Assembly (NCBI RefSeq): GCF_000169095.1
Contig: NZ_AAVU01000001.1
Span: 186,001-250,000 of the forward strand
Source: Lyngbya sp. PCC 8106
GTDB lineage: Bacteria > Cyanobacteriota > Cyanobacteriia > Cyanobacteriales > Microcoleaceae
Direction: 5' to 3'
Length of the DNA stretch: 64,000 nucleotides
The notes beneath the pieces were generated by a model. That model saw only the letters and a program-made list of their open reading frames with translations, did no database searches and was not told the DNA's origin. Positions 46,141-54,182 of this stretch are shown here, one piece after another. Position 1 is the first letter of the stretch. Each line of letters opens with the position of its first letter. The position numbers and the translations under genes were made by a program.

Positions 46141-47127
46141 TTAATTTCCAGCCTCTAATGATTCATCTAATACCTTTTTAATCTCAGGAATCTTTGCTTT
46201 TGCAGCATCATATCCTTTTTGCATAATGGGTTTAGCTTGATGAAAATCAAAAATCCCAAAATCCATTAAATTCGGTTCAATTAGTAAATCCGGTTTGTCA
46301 ATTTGTAGCTTAATCTCAGTCACTTGTTGTTCCATCACATTAATTGAATTTCCAATCACATCAAATATATTTAAACCTGTTTTAGGATCAGGTATCCAGT
46401 CGTCAATCTCGTTAGGTAAAATCTGTTTCAGTGCATCGTATCGACCCGTGAGATTTTGAACAATTCCACTTTCTTGCTGTTCTTTCTCTTGACGTTCCTC
46501 TGATTCTTCGTCTATTTTTTCACTGCTGATATCGCTTTGGGAGATATAGGGATAACCATCAGAATCAGCTTCCTCTGCATCTGAATCACTGTTGAGGTTA
46601 ACTGCAATAATAATCTCAGCACCCATGTCTTTAACCACACTCACGGGAACGGGATTAACAATACCCCCATCGACTAAGTAAACTTCTTCGCGTTTAAAAG
46701 GTCTAAAAATTCCCGGAATTGAAATACTCGCCCTCACCGCATCAATCAAGGAACCCGAGTCAAAAACAATCTCTTTTTTTAACAAAAAGTTCGTCGCCAC
46801 GCATCGAAAAGGAATCTTGACCTCCTCAATGCTCTGATCCGACAGAAATTGACTAATAAAGCCAACAACTTTTTCACCATCAATCAATCCCAGATTCGGA
46901 AAAGAGATATCCAACAAAGATAATAGATAATCAGCATCAATTTCACCCGCAAAATCTTCTAATTTACTCAATGCTTCTACACCGTAAATCGCCCCAACTA
47001 AAGCACCAATACTCGCCCCTGATATATAATCAACTTTAATCTCCGCTTCTTCTAAAGCACGAATTACACCAATATGCGCCCAACCTCGCGCACCGCCACT
47101 TCCTAATACTAATCCAACTTTTCCCAA
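46141..47127 (-). CDS. Patatin-like phospholipase
   Basis: A 328-residue patatin-family hydrolase. The oxyanion loop GSGGARGWAHIG is near the start, the catalytic serine lies in GASIG near residue 40 and the aspartate in VDGGIVNPVPV. Such enzymes release fatty acids from phospholipids. The true start is probably TTG at 47127: GGAGG lies eight bases before it, whereas the GTG at 47136 would sit directly on that ribosome-binding site. The middle (about 195-235) is an acidic, glutamate-rich insert. It is followed by purA on the other strand (convergent). Confidence 0.85.
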   Translation of the reverse strand: MGKVGLVLGSGGARGWAHIGVIRALEEAEIKVDYISGASIGALVGAIYGVEALSKLEDFAGEIDADYLLSLLDISFPNLGLIDGEKVVGFISQFLSDQSIEEVKIPFRCVATNFLLKKEIVFDSGSLIDAVRASISIPGIFRPFKREEVYLVDGGIVNPVPVSVVKDMGAEIIIAVNLNSDSDAEEADSDGYPYISQSDISSEKIDEESEERQEKEQQESGIVQNLTGRYDALKQILPNEIDDWIPDPKTGLNIFDVIGNSINVMEQQVTEIKLQIDKPDLLIEPNLMDFGIFDFHQAKPIMQKGYDAAKAKIPEIKKVLDESLEAGN

Positions 47128-47190
47128 TGTACTCACCTCCTGTTTATTTAAAGTTATTTGATTTGAAGCAATTTACAGTGATTTAAAACA

Positions 47191-47856
47191 TCAAGAACTC
47201 AGCGGAGATTCTTCATAATGATCAAGTAAATCAGCCGGATCTTTATAAATAGCAATACAACCCGCTTCTTTTAAAACGTCTTCAGAAAATCCCCCGCATA
47301 AAACCCCAACAGTTGACAACGAAATTTTCTCAGCAGCTTGCGCGTCGTAAGGACTATCACCCACAACAATGACTGATTCTTTACTGACGTTTTCAAAATG
47401 ATTAAGTGCGGCGATAAAAATATCAGGATTGGGTTTAGCCTGTTCAACGTCTCCTCTTGATGTTACCCCATTAATTAAATCTTTGATCCCGAGAAGTTCT
47501 TGATAATGTTCTACAGTTTTAGGACGAGCAGAAGATGCTAAAACGATCTGATTTCCATCTGCTTTTACTCGTTCTAAGAGTTCTCGAACTTTGGGAAAAG
47601 ACTTGACTTTTGGAAGAAAATTTTCCTGATAGTATTGTTTGCGATAGTCACTAATTTTATCTCCGTTTTTCTCGATTTCATCTTCCGATATGAACTCAGG
47701 GAGAATATACTCTCCACCTTTACCAATTTGTTGTCTAACGTCGTCAAAAGCGGTATGATAACCATATTGTTCAAATGCTTTTACCCAAGCTTCAGCATGA
47801 AAATGGACTGAATCAACCAGGGTTCCGTCTAAATCAAAGATAACAGCTTTAGGCAT
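47191..47856 (-). CDS. HAD-superfamily hydrolase
   Basis: A 221-residue HAD phosphatase like phosphoglycolate phosphatase or beta-phosphoglucomutase. Motif I is FDLDGTLVDS (residues 7-16), motif II the threonine/serine LASSA near 110, and motif III/IV VVGDSPYDAQAA near 165. The cap is the small helical type. The substrate cannot be told. It is 63 bases upstream of the patatin gene in the same direction and may be co-transcribed. Confidence 0.85.
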   Translation of the reverse strand: MPKAVIFDLDGTLVDSVHFHAEAWVKAFEQYGYHTAFDDVRQQIGKGGEYILPEFISEDEIEKNGDKISDYRKQYYQENFLPKVKSFPKVRELLERVKADGNQIVLASSARPKTVEHYQELLGIKDLINGVTSRGDVEQAKPNPDIFIAALNHFENVSKESVIVVGDSPYDAQAAEKISLSTVGVLCGGFSEDVLKEAGCIAIYKDPADLLDHYEESPLSS

Positions 47857-48185
47857 AAATATTTTTAACTCTAGAGGTTAAGTGCGATCGCTACCGAATC
47901 ACCTCTCTAGTAAACCTGAGATCGCCAGCTTTTGTCCTGTATCTATAGGTATAAAAGTGTTGAGATCAAGCAAAGATCATTCTGTCAATCCCTCATCGGG
48001 ATTAATTATTTTTAGAGTAGAGGACATCAGAGCAAAAAGTTAACCCTGTAATTACTAATCCTATTATTTGATGCACTTTCCCAATCTGATGTCCCCTACA
48101 GTTTTAGGATGGGTGCATCCAGAGCGAAAAGTTAATGTTGTGATTATTAATTTTATTGTCTGATCTACCCTAAAAGTCTAATAAC
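47857..48185. other. Intergenic region with a direct repeat, 329 bases
   Basis: Between the HAD gene and the gene at 48186-49625. It holds two related copies of about 50 bases (48024-48074 and 48116-48166), each with a CATCxGAGC(A/G)AAAAGTTAA start, and GATGTCCCCTACAGTTTTAGGATG between them. No gene is apparent. Confidence 0.5.
48024..48166. repeat. Direct repeat pair
   Basis: Copy 1 (48024-48074) and copy 2 (48116-48166) agree over most of their length, with the shared AGAGCRAAAAGTTAA core followed by TGTRATTAYTAAT-type sequence. This could be an intergenic repeat family; the copy number in the genome is unknown. Confidence 0.45.
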
Positions 48186-49625
48186 CTAAGTAAACTTGAC
48201 TCGGAAATTCCCATTTTCTTGGTCGATAAACTGCTCAAGCTGTTCTAAGGTCAACGAACTTGGCAGGGGATAACGAGCGGAAATTAAACGCTTGAGATCT
48301 GTATGATAACGGATCATCGAAGCAAAATGTCTCGGATATTTCTCCTCATCTACACCGACAAAATTACCCTGTATTTTGGCTTTCTGAAAGACTTGACGCC
48401 AACGTTCGATAGAGGGTAAACCGATAGAATTCACCCCATGAGAAAATAACATCAAATAAATTTCATCGTAGGGATCAGTATGATCTAAATAATCTTCGAG
48501 TGCATCGAGAGAAGGTTGCTTATTAAACTTCATCCAAAATGGCACCGAACCTGTTTTTAAAGTCCACATCGGTTCTGTTAATAGAAAAGATTCTACCAGC
48601 AAACAATTGGTGACAATTTGACGCTGTTTGTACCACCAACGGTAGAGTTCCGCCACAAAAGGACTCAAATCTTCCGGTTCAGTAAAAATAATTCGCCGAA
48701 CATGATATCCTCGTTCTTGGGCAAACCGTTCGACATCCTGGCGTAGGTCGGCTTCAAACCCCCATTCGGCTTCGGGTCGTTCTCCATCGGGTTTGGGTGC
48801 GTCCCACTTGCGGCGATGGGAGTTGTAACGTTCGAGATAGTTTTCTACTCGCTCGCTTCCAGAGAGAAATTCTTCCGATGTTGCTCCCCCCAACGCTCCA
48901 AACTGGAAGATATGGCGATCGCTAACCTTTGTCGTCGGCCAAGTTCGCTGACATTCGACCAAAAAAATTGTCCCACCTGGGGGTAAAGTCTTCTGTAAAA
49001 AGCGCTCGTAGGTTTCCCCCAAACCCAACCGTTTCACCCGAAAATAAGCCATTCCCTGACTCGTTAACCGATCTTGACAGGGATCGTGCATTTGGTGCAA
49101 TATAAGTTCTGGATTATTTTCCAGTAAAGCCTGTGATCGCTCTCGGCCCCAATTTAAAGCCTGTTTCGGTTCATCAATATCAATCTCGCCACCATGCTTA
49201 ACCGGAATCAGAAACGTCTGGGGGAGCCAGGGAATACCCAACGCCGCACAGAGGTTAACCAAAGCACCACAGGACGAACCAATTGCCACAGCCGGATAGG
49301 AACGTTGGGGATATTCGTTAACCATCCACTGGGCGACAACTTCGGCTCGGACGTCTTCTAACTGTTCGGGAGCGATCGCTTCTCCTGCACTTCCAGCAAT
49401 ATAAACCTGTTCTTGCAGCGATCGCGGTAACTTGGTGATTAGATCGGCGATCGGTTCAAACGCAGAAGGCACCACACCCATTCCGGGAAAATCTTCTCCT
49501 CGCAGATAGGCGCTCGTTGCTCTTAGCATACCCGTAGCGGAGTCAAAGTTAGCAATATAAGGAGGAGTAAAGCCTTTTTGAGCCAGAATAGAACTCAAAA
49601 TCGGGTTGGTTGAGGGTGCTTTCAT
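48186..49625 (-). CDS. Cyanobacterial protein of unknown function
   Basis: A 479-residue protein without a recognised family. It has a PAVAIGSSCGALVNL segment near residue 115 that looks like a nucleophile elbow or a nucleotide loop, a GGTIFLVECQRTW strand later, and many aromatic residues in the C-terminal half (YRWWYKQRQI). It overlaps the alpha/beta hydrolase upstream by four bases (ATGA at 49622-49625), so the two are one operon and probably one pathway. No signal peptide or membrane helix is seen. Confidence 0.65.
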   Translation of the reverse strand: MKAPSTNPILSSILAQKGFTPPYIANFDSATGMLRATSAYLRGEDFPGMGVVPSAFEPIADLITKLPRSLQEQVYIAGSAGEAIAPEQLEDVRAEVVAQWMVNEYPQRSYPAVAIGSSCGALVNLCAALGIPWLPQTFLIPVKHGGEIDIDEPKQALNWGRERSQALLENNPELILHQMHDPCQDRLTSQGMAYFRVKRLGLGETYERFLQKTLPPGGTIFLVECQRTWPTTKVSDRHIFQFGALGGATSEEFLSGSERVENYLERYNSHRRKWDAPKPDGERPEAEWGFEADLRQDVERFAQERGYHVRRIIFTEPEDLSPFVAELYRWWYKQRQIVTNCLLVESFLLTEPMWTLKTGSVPFWMKFNKQPSLDALEDYLDHTDPYDEIYLMLFSHGVNSIGLPSIERWRQVFQKAKIQGNFVGVDEEKYPRHFASMIRYHTDLKRLISARYPLPSSLTLEQLEQFIDQENGNFRVKFT

Positions 49626-50431
49626 CGGGTTAACTCCTTTTGTTTTTTGAGATGGGGTTGTGTACCGTTGAGGAAGGCTCGTGTGACTTTAGCGACAGCT
49701 TCCGGCATCTTATAATTGAGCGTGTGTCCTCCGTCTGCAATTTCGACAAATTGGCTATTCGGTAAGAGACTGACAATTTCTTCGGCCCATTGGGGAGATA
49801 CCAACGTGTCATTTTCACCTCGGACAACCAGCGTCGGAACGTTGACGTGAGGTAGTTTTTCCTCAACTGCATCGGATAACGCCATTTGAAAAGTATGAAT
49901 AACCCGTGCAAAACCCGCTTTCCAGTAATCTTCAATTTGAATTAAAGCTTGTGAGGGCGCTTCGTTGGGTGCATCGAGGATTAAACACCAAAGCTGTTGG
50001 TAAAATGTACGGGCGTGGCGATCAACTGTTGGCCCTTGTAAGATCGCTCGTTCGAGGCGGTTAGGGTGACGCACCGCAAACTCGACGATAATTTGACAGC
50101 CGAGGGAGTTTCCCAACATTGTGGCCTGTTCAATGCCCACTGCGTCCATCCATTTACAGAGGATATCAGCTAACTCGGATAAATTTAAGGGCGGTTCGGG
50201 TTTGTCGCTGTCGCCGAAACCCGGTAAATCTGGCACATATACTTGATAATCTGGTACGAGTTGTTCGGCAGTGGGAATCATGTAACGACCCGAAAGCCCT
50301 GCACCCGGCACTAAAATGAGTACAGGCGCATCTTTTGGGGGGATTTCTGCTGATATTCGGGCGTGTATTGATAAACCTTCAACGGTTGTATATAGCGATC
50401 GCAATTTTCCCTTTTGTCGGTTCATGTTCAT
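49622..50431 (-). CDS. Alpha/beta hydrolase
   Basis: A 269-residue alpha/beta-fold hydrolase. The oxyanion region VPGAGLSGRY, the nucleophile elbow GNSLGCQ with the serine near residue 105, the aspartate in RGENDTLV and the histidine in GGHTLNY form a complete catalytic triad. ATG at 50431 is preferred; a start at 50479 would add 16 residues unlike the family. The substrate is unknown. It is translationally coupled to the uncharacterised gene that follows it. Confidence 0.85.
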   Translation of the reverse strand: MNMNRQKGKLRSLYTTVEGLSIHARISAEIPPKDAPVLILVPGAGLSGRYMIPTAEQLVPDYQVYVPDLPGFGDSDKPEPPLNLSELADILCKWMDAVGIEQATMLGNSLGCQIIVEFAVRHPNRLERAILQGPTVDRHARTFYQQLWCLILDAPNEAPSQALIQIEDYWKAGFARVIHTFQMALSDAVEEKLPHVNVPTLVVRGENDTLVSPQWAEEIVSLLPNSQFVEIADGGHTLNYKMPEAVAKVTRAFLNGTQPHLKKQKELTR

Positions 50432-50744
50432 TCTTTTGACTGGGTTTGGTTGATCGACACATCGACCAATATGACCCATTTATTTAACGGCACAACGCTG
50501 GATAGAAGCGATCGCTTCTTGCGTTTCACTCTCAATGTTCAACAGTATAACGGCTTTGATTTGACGAGACTTCTAACCACAGAAAGAACTTTTCGGAACA
50601 TTGAGTTGGATCATCTAGGGGGAAAATCTAGAAAATTGTAGGGAATAAAAACGGGTTTTGCAGAAGTTACCGAGTTTTTGAGATTTTCCAGAAGACGGGA
50701 ATCTGTCAAAATAGTCAACAAGAAGGCAAACAAATCACTCAAAA

Positions 50745-50990
50745 ATGCCAAAAAAGCAAAAATTTCCGTATCTCGTCGGTTCTAAATGGACAGCGACTCA
50801 AAAAACCTGGGGTTGGCGACATTTTCAGGTGGTTAACCGTAAAAATGATGGCAAATGGGTATTTGCTGAAATGGTTGCGTCTTGCGATCCTGAAGTTCGC
50901 TTTTGGTTAAACGCCAAACAACTTAAAGATCGTAGCCTCTGGGAACCCGGATGGCAGTCTACGCAGGAGTTAGAAAATCTGGAAGGATAG
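50745..50990 (+). CDS. TIGR02450-family tryptophan-rich protein
   Basis: An 81-residue basic, tryptophan-rich protein of the TIGR02450 family. KFPYLVGSKWTA, GWRHFQVVNRK and FWLNAKQLKDRSLWEPGW are typical. The function is unknown. Its stop codon directly adjoins the next ATG, so the two genes form an operon. Confidence 0.85.
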   Translation: MPKKQKFPYLVGSKWTATQKTWGWRHFQVVNRKNDGKWVFAEMVASCDPEVRFWLNAKQLKDRSLWEPGWQSTQELENLEG

Positions 50991-51596
50991 ATGATGGAAA
51001 ATAACCCGCTAGAGACTGCAACTCATTTGTCTCAAACTGCAACGGATCAACTCAAATCTCTCGTGAACAGATTACCGCTTGAACACATTACACCGCAACT
51101 GATCGCCGAAGTCGAAGTGCTATTACAGCAAACTTTAGCGAACTTAAAAGCGGTGATCAACCCGCCCAGTTTGGATCATATTCCCTCGGATATTTTATCT
51201 CTCGCCGAAAGTTTGGGTATTCCTCTTGATGATATTGAAGTTCAGGTGGCGATGTCTTCCCATCATCTCAGTCAAATTATCGGTGTTTTGGCAGAAATTG
51301 ACAATCGGGCGGAAATGATTAGACGACGGCGAGAATATTTCCTGGTTCGACTTCCTGATATAACCGTTGAAAAGTTGGGTTCACGGCTTCCAGTCATGAC
51401 AGCAGCAGACTTGCAGGGGCCAACTGAACACACTCCGGCATCAGTTCGAGACGCACTGAAGGCAAAATACAATCTAAATTTATTAAACCCTAAAAGGCAT
51501 TCACAAGGTTCGTTATTTGAGAGAATTAAACAAGCCAAACAAGCCCTAGAACCTCAAGATGTCAGTTTAGAAGATGAAGATGATTTACCCTTCTAA
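50991..51596 (+). CDS. Hypothetical protein, helical
   Basis: A 201-residue protein that starts directly after the stop of the Trp-rich gene (ATGATG at 50991). The sequence is helical throughout, with leucine-rich segments TDQLKSLVNRL and AEVEVLLQQTLANLKAVI and an acidic end LEDEDDLPF. A basic patch IRRRREYFLVRLP lies in the middle. It is not recognised; operon membership with the Trp-rich gene is the only functional clue. Confidence 0.65.
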   Translation: MMENNPLETATHLSQTATDQLKSLVNRLPLEHITPQLIAEVEVLLQQTLANLKAVINPPSLDHIPSDILSLAESLGIPLDDIEVQVAMSSHHLSQIIGVLAEIDNRAEMIRRRREYFLVRLPDITVEKLGSRLPVMTAADLQGPTEHTPASVRDALKAKYNLNLLNPKRHSQGSLFERIKQAKQALEPQDVSLEDEDDLPF

Positions 51597-51655
51597 TTGG
51601 GTTGAGGAGAGTTAGAAATATGAAGAATTAAAAAAAATCTTATTTTTACAAAAGA

Positions 51656-51677
51656 GAGACGTTATCGGTAACGTCTC
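51656..51677. repeat. GAGACGTTA/TAACGTCTC hairpin repeat, copy 2
   Basis: A perfect 9-bp stem GAGACGTTA (51656-51664) and TAACGTCTC (51669-51677) with a TCGG loop. It lies between two convergent genes and could end the lrtA transcript weakly, but the sequence matches the dispersed repeat at 43401 and 58592. Confidence 0.55.
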
Positions 51678-51740
51678 TACAGAAATATTATGTCTTGAGG
51701 GCTTGTCAAATGCTAAACCCTCAGATCAGAATTAAACTGA

Positions 51741-52379
51741 TTATACAGAGGACTCCTGCGGGAGAACCTGGCTGCTCTGAGCTGCTTTTCCGTTAGTGTG
51801 ACCGTTATTGTTGCGGGGTTGGATTAAACCGTATCCTCCATGATTAACACGTTTGTAAATGACGTTTAGTTCTCCGGTGTCGGCATTGCAAAACACATAA
51901 AAATCATGATCGACGAGTTGCAATTGTTCCAGGGCATCTTGAAGGTTCATCGGTGGCATGGCAAAGTATTTGGTGCGTACCACCTCTGGGGGAAGTTCCG
52001 GTTGGCGATCGCCAATCAAATCTTCGATCACAGGTTGATTTTCTACCACTTCCGCGAGTTTAGGCGGATGAAGATGTTTTCCTTGCCGTTTGTCTTTGAA
52101 TTTGCGAAGTTGACGAGCGATCTTATCAGCAACGAGGTCAATACTCGCATACAGATTTTCACTACTTTCTTGGGCGCGAATCACAGTTCCATTTGCGTAA
52201 ATTGTGACTTCGGCTGTTTGCTTTGGATTTATCCGAGGATTACGAGCAATTGATAAGTGAACATCCACTTCGTTCGTAAGCTGCTGATAATGACTGACCG
52301 CCTTAGTAATTTTTTGATGCACATATTCGTGAATCGCTTCAGTTATTTCAAGATTTTTACCCTGAACCACAAGCTTCAT
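51741..52379 (-). CDS. lrtA: Ribosome hibernation factor LrtA (long HPF)
   Basis: A 212-residue long-form hibernation-promoting factor, LrtA in cyanobacteria. Residues 1-100 (MKLVVQGKNLEITEAIHEYV) are the S30AE/YfiA domain that occupies the 30S site. Residues 140-195 (RTKYFAMPPMNLQDALEQLQLVDHDFYVFCN) are the C-terminal domain that dimerises two ribosomes. In cyanobacteria it is known for a light-repressed transcript with a long leader; here the gap upstream to the divergent lipB is 234 bases, long enough for such a leader. The end carries a glutamine/serine-rich tail. Confidence 0.93.
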   Translation of the reverse strand: MKLVVQGKNLEITEAIHEYVHQKITKAVSHYQQLTNEVDVHLSIARNPRINPKQTAEVTIYANGTVIRAQESSENLYASIDLVADKIARQLRKFKDKRQGKHLHPPKLAEVVENQPVIEDLIGDRQPELPPEVVRTKYFAMPPMNLQDALEQLQLVDHDFYVFCNADTGELNVIYKRVNHGGYGLIQPRNNNGHTNGKAAQSSQVLPQESSV

Positions 52380-52613
52380 AAAGCTTCCTCCCGCTCATAA
52401 TGTGGGCATAAACTCACCTTAACACTTTGGATTGAGGATAGATTACCCCTTTAACATCTGTTGCATCTCTTGACAATTCTTGATATTTTAAGGGTAAAGT
52501 TATGTTAACTTCTACTTGATTTTTGAGAAGATTTCTACTATCCTCTTAGCTTTTTTATCCTCTATGTATTGAGTACGTCTATTTATGATATTAACATATA
52601 CATTATCTACAAA

Positions 52614-53300
52614 ATGTCTGTTTTGTTTGATCCCCATCCTCCTCAATGTCGAGTTTATCACTTAGGATTAGTCCCTTACCTGATGGCTTGGCAGTGGCAA
52701 AAATCGCTTGTACAAAAGCATCAACAGCATCCAGAGTCCGATGATGTACTTTTATTACTAGAACATCCACCTGTCTATACGCTAGGACAAGGGGCTGATC
52801 CAAAGTTCATAAAATTTAACCCCAATTCTCAGAATGCCGAACTTCATCGAGTCGAACGGGGCGGCGAAGTCACCTATCACTGTCCAGGTCAGTTAGTCGG
52901 CTATCCCATTCTCAACTTACGACGCCATCAACAAGATTTGCACTGGTATCTCCGACAGCTAGAAGAAGTGATTATTCTGGTTTTGGCGGTTTATGGGGTG
53001 AAAGGTGATCGGATTTCCGGCTTAACGGGAGTTTGGATCGCTGAAAAAAAAGTCGCTGCTATCGGGATTAAAGTCAGTCGTTGGATCACGATGCACGGTT
53101 TTGCGATTAATGTCTGTCCAGACTTAGAGGGATTTGAACAGATTGTCCCTTGTGGAATTTCTGATCGTGCGGTTGGCAGTTTAATCGAGTTTATACCCAC
53201 TGTTACCCTCGAAGAAGTGCGATCGCAAGTTCAAATCGCCTTTGCAGAAGTCTTTGGTGTGGAACTCGTCATCGTTGAAGGTCAACCCAATGGGGAATAG
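52614..53300 (+). CDS. lipB: Octanoyltransferase LipB
   Basis: A 228-residue LipB, which moves octanoate from acyl carrier protein to lipoate-dependent enzymes. The ATG at 52614 (MSVLFDPHPP) is used, as the 15 residues from a TTG at 52569 are not part of the family. The signature HCPGQLVGYPILNLR, the KVAAIGIKVSRWITMHGFAINV block with the catalytic lysine, and the cysteine of VPCGISDRAVGSL are intact. It lies divergent from lrtA. Confidence 0.94.
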   Translation: MSVLFDPHPPQCRVYHLGLVPYLMAWQWQKSLVQKHQQHPESDDVLLLLEHPPVYTLGQGADPKFIKFNPNSQNAELHRVERGGEVTYHCPGQLVGYPILNLRRHQQDLHWYLRQLEEVIILVLAVYGVKGDRISGLTGVWIAEKKVAAIGIKVSRWITMHGFAINVCPDLEGFEQIVPCGISDRAVGSLIEFIPTVTLEEVRSQVQIAFAEVFGVELVIVEGQPNGE

Positions 53301-53366
53301 ACACAATTCACAATTTTCTCCTGAATAATTTAAGATGACGACAGTAGCTTTTAATTATTCTGTCCT

Positions 53367-54137
53367 ATGAACTTCAGAATTCTTGCTACCGTGATGGTAT
53401 TGAGTGTAGTAACTCTCGTTCAACCTACCCGAGCGGAAAACATAGAAACAATTCGTCAGCTTTTGTCCAGCAAACAATGTCCAAATTGCAACCTTGCAGG
53501 TGCGGGTTTGGTTTTAGCCGATTTAGTCGGTGCTGATTTACAAGGGGCGAACCTGACTGGGGCCAATCTCAGCCGCGCCAACTTGACGGGGGCCAATCTT
53601 ACCGGGGCGAACCTGACGGGGGCTAGTTTACACGGCGCTAATTTAACCGGCGCCAATTTAGCAAGAGCTAATCTCAATGGTACCGATCTGCGAGGGGCTT
53701 ATTTGATGAATGCAGTTCTCACCGAAAGTAATATCAAAGATGCTCAATTGGTGGGTGTTATTGGAATGCCAACTAATACGGGAAAAGCAGAAGATTATTA
53801 CTTTTGGGGAGTTCAAGAAGCCAAAGAAGGAAACTATGTGAATGCGATTGATTTTTATAGTCAAGCTATTCGTTTGAAGCCCGATTTAGCGGCGGCTTTT
53901 TTTGGTCGTAGCATGGCTAAAGCAGATTTAGGAGATTTAGTGGGTGCGATCGAAGATGCCCGATCTGCTGAAAAATTGTATGAAACTTTAGGATCAAATG
54001 AGGGTAAAGAAATTTCGACTCAATTAGTTCAAATTTTAGAATATCAGCAAAATCCTGAAAAACCTGATAATAATGGCGGGGGATTTCTGGGAGCGTTACA
54101 ACAAGCAGCTCCTTTGCTGTTGAGATTACTGTTCTAG
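53367..54137 (+). CDS. Secreted pentapeptide-repeat protein with TPR
   Basis: A 256-residue protein with a signal peptide (MNFRILATVMVLSVVTLVQPTRAE). Residues 40-115 contain about 13 pentapeptide repeats (A(D/N)LxG, as in GADLQGANLTGANL), which form a right-handed beta-helix. Before them CPNCN may bind a metal or form a disulfide. Residues 145-200 form a tetratricopeptide repeat (YYFWGVQEAKEGNYVNAIDF, AAFFGRSMAKADLGD). The C-terminal end has a glycine-rich linker and a hydrophobic tail. The next gene is 45 bases on, with a good ribosome-binding site. Confidence 0.85.
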   Translation: MNFRILATVMVLSVVTLVQPTRAENIETIRQLLSSKQCPNCNLAGAGLVLADLVGADLQGANLTGANLSRANLTGANLTGANLTGASLHGANLTGANLARANLNGTDLRGAYLMNAVLTESNIKDAQLVGVIGMPTNTGKAEDYYFWGVQEAKEGNYVNAIDFYSQAIRLKPDLAAAFFGRSMAKADLGDLVGAIEDARSAEKLYETLGSNEGKEISTQLVQILEYQQNPEKPDNNGGGFLGALQQAAPLLLRLLF

Positions 54138-54182
54138 GTCAAGTTATTAATCTAGTTGTTGTGTGACTGAGGGAGGTAAAGT

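Noticed and set aside
50414..50641. 75-codon plus-strand frame overlapping the hydrolase start
   Set aside because: Mostly antisense to the alpha/beta hydrolase and without a domain.
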